Assembly: GCA_029933895.1 (NCBI GenBank)
Contig: JAOZNG010000094.1
Location: 1-5,063, forward strand
Source: an archaeon
GTDB taxonomy: Archaea > Altiarchaeota > Altiarchaeia > IMC4 > QMZM01
Length of the DNA stretch: 5,063 bases
Reading direction: 5' to 3'
Below are positions 1-5,063 of this stretch, one piece after another. Positions within the stretch are counted from its first letter, which is position 1. The number at the start of each line of letters is the position of its first letter. A program made the position numbers and the translations under genes. The notes beneath the pieces were generated by a model. It saw only the letters and a program-made list of their open reading frames with translations. It was not told the DNA's origin and did no database searches.

Positions 1-339
1 AATCCGCTGAGCAGGAAGGAGGGATATGTGGCAGGCGCGAGGGTTAAAGTCAGATACTATCCTCAGGCAATAGGCTTCATTAAGCCCCTCTCTGAGGAAT
101 ACAAGCTGAAGGATTCATACCACATACCCGGCGCTGGGGAAAGCCTGATGAGGGTTGATGAATACCGGTACGGAAGCTACGGAGAACTCAAGAGGGGGGA
201 GGAGCAGGAACTCATACTCGTAGGCTACACCAGAGAGCTTGATTACTTTGAGGAGGCGGTCACGAGAATATACCTATCTCTCTCCGTATACAGGGATGAT
301 TTGATAAACGAGAGTGTGGCGCTGCGGATAACCAGTTAA
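1..339 (+). CDS. Unidentified protein, C-terminal part (5' end outside window or GTG start at 28)
   Basis: The frame is open from the first base of the window to a TAA at 337-339, so this is probably the 3' end of a longer gene. A separate gene starting at GTG 28 cannot be excluded, because a strong ribosome-binding-like run (AAGGAGG, 16-22) lies five bases ahead of that GTG. Read from 28 the product is 103 residues: soluble, charged, with no membrane segment or signal peptide. Recognisable landmarks are VKVRYYPQAIGF near the start, HIPGAGESLMRVDEYRYGSY in the middle, and LILVGYTRELDYFEEAVTRI near the end. The last part, a beta strand followed by a helix with EEA, loosely recalls the C-terminal lid of ATP-grasp ligases, but this is a weak impression and not a call. 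The gene converges on the DUF371 gene and shares TTAA with it at the stop codons. Confidence 0.7.
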   Translation, partial: NPLSRKEGYVAGARVKVRYYPQAIGFIKPLSEEYKLKDSYHIPGAGESLMRVDEYRYGSYGELKRGEEQELILVGYTRELDYFEEAVTRIYLSLSVYRDDLINESVALRITS

Positions 340-761
340 TAAACCCTTAGCTCCACCATCACCCTGTCGCCCTTTTTTAGTTCATCCACCAGCTCCCGTT
401 TCAGGTCAGCTGCTGCCTTGTTCGCCTTAACAGCCAGTGTCCTGCCACATACGTAGCTGCTTTTCCTCACCACCATGTCTTCCCCGTGGTTCAGAGTCAA
501 TGCCCTACCCCCTCTGGCGGTTACCCTGTCCCTGACGCCGTTGCATTCAATCAACACCTCAATCCTTGAGCCTTCACTCCTCAGCATGTCCAGGAAACCA
601 GGGGCTAAGTCAGGGAGACATCTATCAGCCTTTATAGCTATTATACAATCCCCCGCAGGAGTCAGGTACTTGTCGCCTGTAATCTCCAGTGTTGTCTTAT
701 GCCTCGCTGATATATTAGGATGGCCTGAGGCATTAATCCTCTCAACCAGGTATTCAGCCAT
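336..761 (-). CDS. DUF371 family archaeal protein of unknown function
   Basis: This 141-residue protein matches the archaeal DUF371 family (COG2090) as I remember it. Conserved-looking blocks are GHPNISARHKTTLEIT (residues 13-28), LTPAGDCIIAIKAD (33-46), RVTARGGRALTL (79-90) and VVRKSSYVCGRTLAVKAN (97-114). It is soluble and rich in beta-strand-like stretches, with no signal peptide or membrane span. No activity is established for the family that I can state. The ATG at 759-761 overlaps the 3' end of the RIO1 kinase gene (stop at 754-756) by 8 bases, so the two are almost certainly cotranscribed and possibly translationally coupled. A perfect GGGAGGTG lies at 785-778 within the kinase gene, but it is 16 bases from this ATG, further than usual. 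The gene starts at the first residue block typical of the family, and its length looks complete. Confidence 0.9.
   Translation of the reverse strand: MAEYLVERINASGHPNISARHKTTLEITGDKYLTPAGDCIIAIKADRCLPDLAPGFLDMLRSEGSRIEVLIECNGVRDRVTARGGRALTLNHGEDMVVRKSSYVCGRTLAVKANKAAADLKRELVDELKKGDRVMVELRVY
373..378 (+). terminator. Oligo-T run, weak candidate terminator for the first gene
   Basis: Six T residues occur 33 bases past the stop of the first gene on the plus strand. They could act as an archaeal oligo-T terminator. The run lies within the convergent DUF371 gene, where it encodes Lys-Lys-Gly, and no hairpin precedes it. Support is weak because short T runs are common. Confidence 0.2.
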
Positions 762-1455
762 TTTTTACTTCAGCCAGCACCTCCCTTTCATCACAGTCCA
801 CGCCCCTGGATCTGAAGTAGCGGCAGATGTTATATACATCCCTCTCCAGGAATCTACCGGCGAGGGGGTGATCTAACAGGACTCCAGTGGATAAGTCTAT
901 GATGACTGGATTTTCTCCTCTGTTCAGTATGTTGTACTCGGAGAGGTCTGCATGAACCAAACCCCTCTCATGCATTCCCTTAATGCAGCACACTATTTTA
1001 TTGAAGTATTCTTTAGGGTTTTTTGGTGGTGAATCCTTTAATCGGGGAGCTGGTATATTGTCTCTTCCAATGAAATCCATGACAAGAATATTCCTGTATG
1101 CCTGATGGGGTCTGGGGCAATCTATAAAGCCATGGACTCTTGCCAGGTTTTTGTATTCCTTCTGCGCCCAGTTGTAGATCAACTGCCTCCTATTCCTCCA
1201 TCTCCTGAATCTCTTATCTCCCAGGATATATCTCTCCATGTTCTTGAAGGATGATGCATCTATGGCATAAATCTTTACCGCTATCTCTTTTTCCCTCATA
1301 CAACCGTGGTATACGTTAGCTTCTTTTCCTGTGGAAATAATTGACTCTAACTCATCTATGTATCCCTTCCTCACCAGCCTCTCCAGAGACAGCAGCGTTG
1401 ATTTATCGAAGACCCCCCCGTGTATCTTCCGGAGCTCGTATTCGGATTTTTTCAC
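754..1455 (-). CDS. rio1: RIO1-type serine/threonine protein kinase (ATPase) of 30S ribosome maturation
   Basis: RIO1 is an atypical kinase/ATPase that acts on late pre-30S (pre-40S) particles. The 233-residue product carries the family marks in order: FDKSTLLSLERLVRKGYI (16-33), the nucleotide-binding loop STGKEANVYH (41-50), the lysine of AVKIY (K61), the flexible loop through about 66-90, hinge MDFIG (126-130), the catalytic loop HADLSEYNIL (168-177, with D170 and N175), and the metal-binding IIDLS (D187) followed by LLDHP. The helical lead-in and HADLSEYN favour RIO1 over RIO2. The residue after IIDLS is Thr, where RIO1 proteins usually have Gln. The start is GTG at 1453-1455: the codon two upstream is an in-frame TAA, so no longer form is possible, and no convincing ribosome-binding site is visible. 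It lies 28 bases behind eIF1A and overlaps the DUF371 gene by 8 bases, which suggests an operon. Confidence 0.95.
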   Translation of the reverse strand: MKKSEYELRKIHGGVFDKSTLLSLERLVRKGYIDELESIISTGKEANVYHGCMREKEIAVKIYAIDASSFKNMERYILGDKRFRRWRNRRQLIYNWAQKEYKNLARVHGFIDCPRPHQAYRNILVMDFIGRDNIPAPRLKDSPPKNPKEYFNKIVCCIKGMHERGLVHADLSEYNILNRGENPVIIDLSTGVLLDHPLAGRFLERDVYNICRYFRSRGVDCDEREVLAEVKNG

Positions 1456-1483
1456 TAATTAGTATTTGGAAGCAGAAGTTTAT

Positions 1484-1804
1484 CTATTCCTCATCCAGTT
1501 TCTTCAGAAATCCCTTTCTCTTCAGCCAGCCGACCTGTCCCTTGTTGTATCTCCACAGGATGTCCCCTTTCTCGTCGGACTGCACATCCCAAGGCTCTAT
1601 CAGGACTATGGAGCCCTCTTTTATCCAGATACGTTTCCTTATTTTTCCTGGTATCCTGCAGAGTCTGGTGTGGTTGTCGGTGCATCTCACAAGCATTCTC
1701 CTGTTGCCTAGCATCTGCTCCACCTCCCCGAGAACCTGGCTGTCTCTTGGGACTCTTACTCTGATAATCTGCTGTTCGCCGGTGTTTTTTCTTTCCATTG
1801 CCAT
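1484..1804 (-). CDS. eif1A: Translation initiation factor 1A (aIF1A/eIF1A)
   Basis: aIF1A binds the A site of the small ribosomal subunit and helps start-codon selection with aIF1 and aIF2. The 106-residue product is a single OB fold of the usual archaeal length. It shows IIRVRVPRDSQVLGEVEQML (13-32), the basic LVRCTDNHTRLCRIPGKIRK (38-57), RIWIKEGSIVLIEPWDVQ (58-75) and DEKGDILWRYNKGQVGWLKRKG (77-98), all very close to the family pattern. I chose ATG 1802-1804. A second ATG two codons later (1796-1798) is possible. The open frame runs much further upstream, to 2017, but that extension lies opposite hisI and has no family similarity. A GAAGGG run (1819-1814) lies nine bases ahead of the ATG and may be a ribosome-binding site. 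First gene of the eIF1A-RIO1-DUF371 set, divergent from hisI. Confidence 0.96.
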   Translation of the reverse strand: MAMERKNTGEQQIIRVRVPRDSQVLGEVEQMLGNRRMLVRCTDNHTRLCRIPGKIRKRIWIKEGSIVLIEPWDVQSDEKGDILWRYNKGQVGWLKRKGFLKKLDEE

Positions 1805-1862
1805 TTTTTTGTTCCCTTCATAATAATTAATAACGTAGGTATAAATGCAATTGGAGATGAGA
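1805..1862. promoter_or_regulatory. Divergent promoter region between eIF1A and hisI
   Basis: This short gap is strongly A/T-rich and must hold the promoters of both divergent genes. The block TAATAATTAATAA at 1821-1833 is TATA-like on both strands. It lies about 24 bases from the eIF1A ATG (1804), which would fit a leaderless eIF1A message, and about 30-36 bases from the hisI starts at 1857/1863. A second box, TATAAA at 1840-1845 (TTTATA on the minus strand), would give eIF1A a leader of roughly 12 bases. Which box is used cannot be decided from the sequence. Confidence 0.5.
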
Positions 1863-2255
1863 ATGAAACCCCTCTTCGATGAATTAAAGACCAGGACGGT
1901 TGACGGCATACAGGGATTGTATCTGGCTATAGTGCAGGATTCAGGTAGTGCTGAGGTGTTGATGACGGCATTCATGAACCGGAGGGCCTTGGAGTTAACG
2001 CTGGAGACTGGCATCATGCATTACTATTCCACCAGCAGGAGAAGGCTTTGGAAGAAGGGAGAGTCCTCAGGTAACATACAGGAGGTTGTTGAGGCGTATG
2101 TGGACTGCGATGGAGATGCCTTGCTATTCAGGGTAAAACAAAAGGGTGGTGCATGTCATAAAGGCTATAGGAGCTGCTTCTACCGCCGCCTGGAAAAGAA
2201 TGGATTGAAGATCACTGGAGAGAAGATCTTCAACCCAGAGGAAGTCTATAAGTAA
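1863..2255 (+). CDS. hisI: Phosphoribosyl-AMP cyclohydrolase (histidine biosynthesis)
   Basis: HisI opens the adenine ring of phosphoribosyl-AMP, the third step of histidine synthesis; it is a cytosolic zinc and magnesium enzyme, active as a dimer. From ATG 1863 the product has 130 residues and is a stand-alone HisI with no HisE domain, as is common in archaea. Diagnostic features are VLMTAFMNRRAL, MHYYSTSRRRLWKKGESSGN, VDCDGDA with three aspartates for Mg2+, and three cysteines for Zn2+ (codons at about 2106, 2154 and 2175), spaced 16 and 7 residues apart as in the family. Three in-frame ATGs exist, at 1845, 1857 and 1863. I prefer 1863 because GGAG (1853-1856) sits six bases ahead; 1845 would lie too close to the likely TATA box. 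No other his genes are in the window. It diverges from eIF1A and is followed 47 bases later by the MATE gene on the same strand. Confidence 0.95.
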   Translation: MKPLFDELKTRTVDGIQGLYLAIVQDSGSAEVLMTAFMNRRALELTLETGIMHYYSTSRRRLWKKGESSGNIQEVVEAYVDCDGDALLFRVKQKGGACHKGYRSCFYRRLEKNGLKITGEKIFNPEEVYK

Positions 2256-2272
2256 TAAATGGGGTAACAAGA

Positions 2273-2282
2273 TTTTTATTAA
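2273..2282 (+). promoter_or_regulatory. TATA-like box for the MATE gene, probable leaderless start
   Basis: TTTTTATTAA is the only strong A/T box in the 47-base gap between hisI and the MATE gene. Its centre lies about 25 bases ahead of the ATG at 2303, the usual archaeal spacing from TATA box to transcription start. Transcription would thus begin at or next to the ATG, giving a leaderless message. This agrees with the lack of any ribosome-binding-like purine run just before the ATG. The T5 run (2273-2277), 18 bases after the hisI stop, might also help end the hisI transcript. Confidence 0.5.
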
Positions 2283-2302
2283 GTGGTTCGTAATCCTAGT
2301 GT

Positions 2303-3661
2303 ATGGGTGAGGATTTGACGGATGGTGGGATAGTTGAGATTGTAGTTAAGACTTCATGGCCCATGGTTGTTGCTTTTCTCCTGCATAGCGCATTCAACCT
2401 GGCGGATGCTTTCTTCGTTGGCAAGATTAGCGCGGAGGCTCTTGCAGCTGTCAGCATAAGCTTCCCTATAGTGTTTCTTATTATCTCCATTGGTTCAGGT
2501 ATTGGGATTGGAGTAACCTCGGTTGTCGCCCGCTTCATAGGAGCTAAAGCCCAGAAGAGAGCGGATAATGCCTCAGAGCATGGTTTACTTGCTGCTTTAG
2601 TTCTTGGATTATTCCTAAGTCTTGCAGGCATACTAGCTGCTCCCCTCCTTTTTGATGTCATGGGCGCCTCAGGTTCCCTTAGGATTATGGCTCTGGATTA
2701 CATAAACATCCTGCTCGCCTTCACCCCATTAACACTTCTAGGCTTCGTCGGCAACAGCATATTGAGGGGTGAAGGTGATATGCTAACTCCTATGAAGGTG
2801 ATGGGTTCAGCTGCTATACTAAACATCATATTGGATCCTGCACTGATTTTCTGGGCCGGGCTGGGGGTTCAGGGCGCTGCCCTGGCAACAGCATTCTCCA
2901 GGGTTTATCTCCTTCTCCTCGTATTATGTTATATCCACTCAGGGAGTGCTTGGATTAGGCTTGACTTCAGGAACTTCGGATTCGATTTCAGATACATCAG
3001 ACGCATCTTTTCAGTGGGCATACCCTCTGCTCTCTCCAATATCAGCTTGAGTGTGGGGATGTTTATGTTAACCATTATCGTGGGTTTTTTCGGAACCGAT
3101 GCCCTGGCTGCCTTCGGGGTTGGCTTCAGGTTAGATAGTCTCGCAGTATTACCTGGTCTAGGCGTGTCCACTGCTCTGGTCAGTATCGTGGGGCAGAATA
3201 TAGGCGCTGGTAAGGTGGAGAGGGCTAGGAGTTTTATCTTGAAGGCTGGGGTTATGTCTTCAGCTTTTATGACCTTGTTTGGGGTTGTTTTTTATTTGTT
3301 TGCCTCTGGAATCACTTCAATGTTTAATTCCGAGCCGTCGGTGGTTGCATATGGTACATCAATGTTGAGGATTCTTCCTCTGAGCTATATAGTGTTGGGT
3401 GTTGTTTTGTCTATAGGGGGAGCTTTTCTGGGTTCGGGCAGGGCTTCCCTGGCTTTATTGATTAATTGTTCAAGGAGTATATTGTTTAGTGTGCCCGCAG
3501 CGTATCTATTGGCTGTGGAATTCGGATTCGGTCTGGATGGCGTATGGTGGGGCATAGTCGCCGGTTCATTCACCAGCTTTCTAGTGGCTTTATTGCTGTT
3601 TAGATATGCTCGCCTGGAAAAAAAAGAAGTGGATTCTCCCGTCAACCAATCTATTGCCTGA
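2303..3661 (+). CDS. MATE family efflux transporter (multidrug/cation antiporter)
   Basis: MATE proteins sit in the cytoplasmic membrane and export cationic drugs or metabolites in exchange for Na+ or H+. The 452-residue product has the family's usual length and its two similar halves of six membrane helices each. Landmarks are FNLADAFFVG in TM1 (D35), RGEGDMLTPMK (155-165), NIILDP (174-179, D178), GVQGAALATA (188-197), the second-half LPGLGVSTALVSIVGQNIGAG (283-303) and GAFLGSGRASL (373-383). D35 and D178 appear to match the two N-lobe acidic residues known from the archaeal PfMATE (D41 and D184), with the same six-residue offset; this is from memory. A short charged tail (LEKKEVDSP) ends the protein. 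ATG 2303 fits the upstream TATA spacing. The substrate cannot be read from the sequence. The 3' end overlaps the convergent ATPase gene by 11 bases. Confidence 0.94.
   Translation: MGEDLTDGGIVEIVVKTSWPMVVAFLLHSAFNLADAFFVGKISAEALAAVSISFPIVFLIISIGSGIGIGVTSVVARFIGAKAQKRADNASEHGLLAALVLGLFLSLAGILAAPLLFDVMGASGSLRIMALDYINILLAFTPLTLLGFVGNSILRGEGDMLTPMKVMGSAAILNIILDPALIFWAGLGVQGAALATAFSRVYLLLLVLCYIHSGSAWIRLDFRNFGFDFRYIRRIFSVGIPSALSNISLSVGMFMLTIIVGFFGTDALAAFGVGFRLDSLAVLPGLGVSTALVSIVGQNIGAGKVERARSFILKAGVMSSAFMTLFGVVFYLFASGITSMFNSEPSVVAYGTSMLRILPLSYIVLGVVLSIGGAFLGSGRASLALLINCSRSILFSVPAAYLLAVEFGFGLDGVWWGIVAGSFTSFLVALLLFRYARLEKKEVDSPVNQSIA
3618..3625 (-). terminator. Oligo-T run, candidate terminator for the ATPase gene
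   Basis: On the minus strand eight consecutive T residues occur 25 bases past the ATPase stop codon (3653-3651). Archaeal RNA polymerase can terminate at oligo-T tracts without a hairpin. On the plus strand the same A8 run encodes the Glu-Lys-Lys-Lys stretch near the MATE C-terminus, so the site would lie inside a coding sequence. No stem-loop is evident next to it. Confidence 0.4.
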
Positions 3662-5063
3662 AACGGGCTATGACCCTCTGGGGATTATAATGGTATTCCC
3701 TGAATACCATGACTACCTGCTCTCTCTCCCTTATACCATTCTTTGCCATGTGCTCGAGTATCTTGCCCCTGATGAATATCTCCCTATTAAGCTCTTTTTT
3801 GCTGAGGCCACACCACCTGCATATATACTCCTTCAAGAGTATCGGGTAGTCTGTTCTCTTTATCCTGTCCGTCTTGTAGTCCCACTCGTAGATTCCACCT
3901 ATCTGGACCACATCACCCTCTATTCCAGTGATTTCCCCCACCTCCGTGACTCTTCGATACATTCCCTTCTCTCTGTCGTAGTGCCTGTTTAACACAATCA
4001 CGAGATGTAGGAGGGTGAGCATCCTCAGCGGGACCTCCATTGGTTTGTTCACCAGTCTGGTTACGGTTTCCTTGGAGTTGTTGCTGTGTATGGTCCCCAT
4101 GGAGCCATTGAGGCCGATGTCCATTGCCACGAACAGAGGTTCAGCTTCCCTGCCCCTGACCTCCCCCACTATCACCCTATCAGGCCTCATCCTGAGGGTG
4201 TTCTCTACCAGAATCTCGAGGGTGATATCCCCCTCCCTCTCTTTTTTCCCAAGGGACGGAATTCCCTCAAGGGGCACCCAGTTCTTGAGGAACTCGAAGT
4301 TCAACTCTATTGTATCCTCTACCGTCACCACCCTCTCGTGTTCGGGTATGAACATCGCCAACGCATTCAGGAGGGTGGTTTTCCCTGCGCCTGAGCCTCC
4401 CGCTACCAGGATGTTGCAGGGATGTATCCCCATCCCTTCAACCGCCACCCAGAGGAAAGCTGATAGTTCAATGGAAATGGTTTTTTTCAGGATAAGGTCT
4501 ATTATGGTGAAAGGTGATTTCCTGAATTTACGGATGGTGATGCTGGGTCCGTAGGGCGCTGCTGGCGGAACCGAGATGTTTATCCTGCTTCCATCTACAA
4601 GGTGTCCATCCAGTATCGGGTTTTCTGGTCCTATATTTCTCTCCACGAAGTGGCTTGTTGCCTTTATGAATTCCTCCATGCCTGTTCTGTCTTCGTATCT
4701 TATGTTTGTCTCGCACATCCCGTATTTACGGTGGAAGATGTATATGGGGGTGTTGATGCCGTTTATCATGATTTCCTCCAGCATATCATCCCTCATCAGC
4801 GGCCCTATTTTACCGTATCCGAAGAACAGGCTGTCTATTATGCCCTCAACCAGGGCGTTTTCGTTTGTTGTCTCTAGTTTTTTGGTTTTTATCCTGTCCC
4901 TGATTAATTTATCCAGGAATCTCTCTTTATCTTCTATGTTTCTTATAGAATCCAGTTGTTTCTGCACCAGCTTGTGGTCTTTTATGAAGGCTCTGGGGTC
5001 GCCTAGTATCTCTCTCTCCTTCTGGCTCCACTCCAGCTCCTCCACACGGTACAGGGGTATGTT
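3651..5063 (-). CDS. Archaeal type II/IV secretion or type IV pilus assembly ATPase, 5' partial
   Basis: This hexameric VirB11/GspE-superfamily ATPase powers assembly of type IV pilus-like fibres at the membrane, with a TadC/FlaJ-like membrane partner. Residues are numbered from GTG 5045. The N-terminal domain includes EEIMINGINTPIYIFHRKYG (90-109) and NPILDGHLVDGSRI (142-155). The core has TIRKF (170-174), Walker A GGSGAGKTT (216-224), Asp box TVEDTIEL (241-248), Walker B DRVIVGEVRGREA (289-301, E295) and His box MGTIHSNN (316-323, H320). The end, RGKILEHMAKNGI followed by YNPQRVIARF, is typical of archaeal members. A CRWC pair (C409, C412) lies near the C-terminus. The frame stays open through six more codons to the window edge, so GTG 5045 is probably internal and the N-terminus lies outside. 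Walker A and His box differ from archaellum FlaI. No TadC/FlaJ partner follows downstream. Confidence 0.93.
   Translation of the reverse strand, partial: NIPLYRVEELEWSQKEREILGDPRAFIKDHKLVQKQLDSIRNIEDKERFLDKLIRDRIKTKKLETTNENALVEGIIDSLFFGYGKIGPLMRDDMLEEIMINGINTPIYIFHRKYGMCETNIRYEDRTGMEEFIKATSHFVERNIGPENPILDGHLVDGSRINISVPPAAPYGPSITIRKFRKSPFTIIDLILKKTISIELSAFLWVAVEGMGIHPCNILVAGGSGAGKTTLLNALAMFIPEHERVVTVEDTIELNFEFLKNWVPLEGIPSLGKKEREGDITLEILVENTLRMRPDRVIVGEVRGREAEPLFVAMDIGLNGSMGTIHSNNSKETVTRLVNKPMEVPLRMLTLLHLVIVLNRHYDREKGMYRRVTEVGEITGIEGDVVQIGGIYEWDYKTDRIKRTDYPILLKEYICRWCGLSKKELNREIFIRGKILEHMAKNGIREREQVVMVFREYHYNPQRVIARFRQ

Noticed and set aside
778..785. Perfect GGGAGGTG on the minus strand as the DUF371 ribosome-binding site
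   Set aside because: It is 16 bases from the ATG, further than usual, and is explained by RIO1 codons (Arg-Glu-Val). It may still help, but I do not list it as a functional site.
475..876. Plus-strand open frame opposite DUF371 and RIO1
   Set aside because: It lies antisense to two well-recognised genes and its translation resembles no protein family; it is a shadow frame.
1341..1823. Plus-strand open frame opposite the RIO1 start and eIF1A
   Set aside because: It covers two strongly supported genes and the promoter gap. Its Ser/Pro/Leu-rich translation is typical of an antisense shadow.
1845..1862. Longer hisI start at ATG 1845
   Set aside because: It adds six residues but has no ribosome-binding run and lies within or too close to the TATA-like boxes. 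ATG 1863 has GGAG six bases ahead. It is not fully excluded.
1805..2017. N-terminal extension of eIF1A by 71 residues, in frame up to an ATG at 2017
   Set aside because: It lies opposite hisI, has no resemblance to eIF1A, and would cross the A/T-rich promoter gap. The 106-residue form from 1804 has the normal family length.
4015..4554. Plus-strand open frame opposite the ATPase core
   Set aside because: It is antisense to the Walker A/Walker B region of a clear ATPase, has no ribosome-binding site, and shows no family resemblance.
3651..5045. Archaellum motor ATPase FlaI
   Set aside because: Overall architecture is similar, but the Walker A and His box are not FlaI-like, and no archaellum genes are seen on the downstream side.
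1..5063. Mobile element, CRISPR array, tRNA or toxin-antitoxin pair
   Set aside because: I looked for repeats, paired inverted ends, clover-leaf-like stretches and small paired genes and saw none. All sequence is taken by housekeeping-type genes or gaps under about 60 bases.

Overview
This window is most likely chromosomal DNA from an archaeon. It carries archaeal eIF1A, a RIO1-type kinase, the archaeal family DUF371, and a pilus/secretion ATPase of archaeal type. The non-coding gaps also contain TATA-like A/T boxes about 25 bases ahead of starts, which suits archaeal promoters. Base composition looks near-balanced and I see no abrupt change along the window. I cannot name the lineage. Coding density is very high: the longest gap between genes is about 60 bases, and no stretch over 300 bases lacks a gene. 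I see no tRNA, rRNA, CRISPR array, insertion sequence or long repeat.

Layout. Positions 1-339 (+) hold the 3' end of a gene I cannot identify with confidence. Positions 1804-336 (-) hold a three-gene set read in the order eIF1A, RIO1-type kinase, DUF371 protein. Kinase and DUF371 overlap by 8 bases, and eIF1A and kinase are 28 bases apart. The DUF371 gene meets the first gene tail to tail, so the two TAA stop codons share a single TTAA. Positions 1863-2255 (+) hold hisI (histidine biosynthesis), divergent from eIF1A across a short A/T-rich promoter region. Positions 2303-3661 (+) hold a MATE-family multidrug/Na+ or H+ antiporter, probably read from a leaderless transcript. Positions 3651-5063 (-) hold most of a type II/IV secretion or type IV pilus ATPase whose N-terminus lies beyond the window. 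It converges on the MATE gene with an 11-base overlap.

How the genes work together. eIF1A and RIO1 belong to translation initiation and late 30S subunit maturation, and their pairing is a familiar archaeal arrangement. The DUF371 gene sits where a ribosome-associated partner might be expected, so by association (inference only) it may act in RNA or ribosome biology. hisI, the MATE transporter and the ATPase look like independent single units at this end of the region. I do not see a clearly new multi-gene system. The points most worth a second look are the DUF371 placement, the unidentified first gene, and an ATPase that resembles CpaF/TadA-like archaeal pilus motors more than the archaellum motor FlaI.
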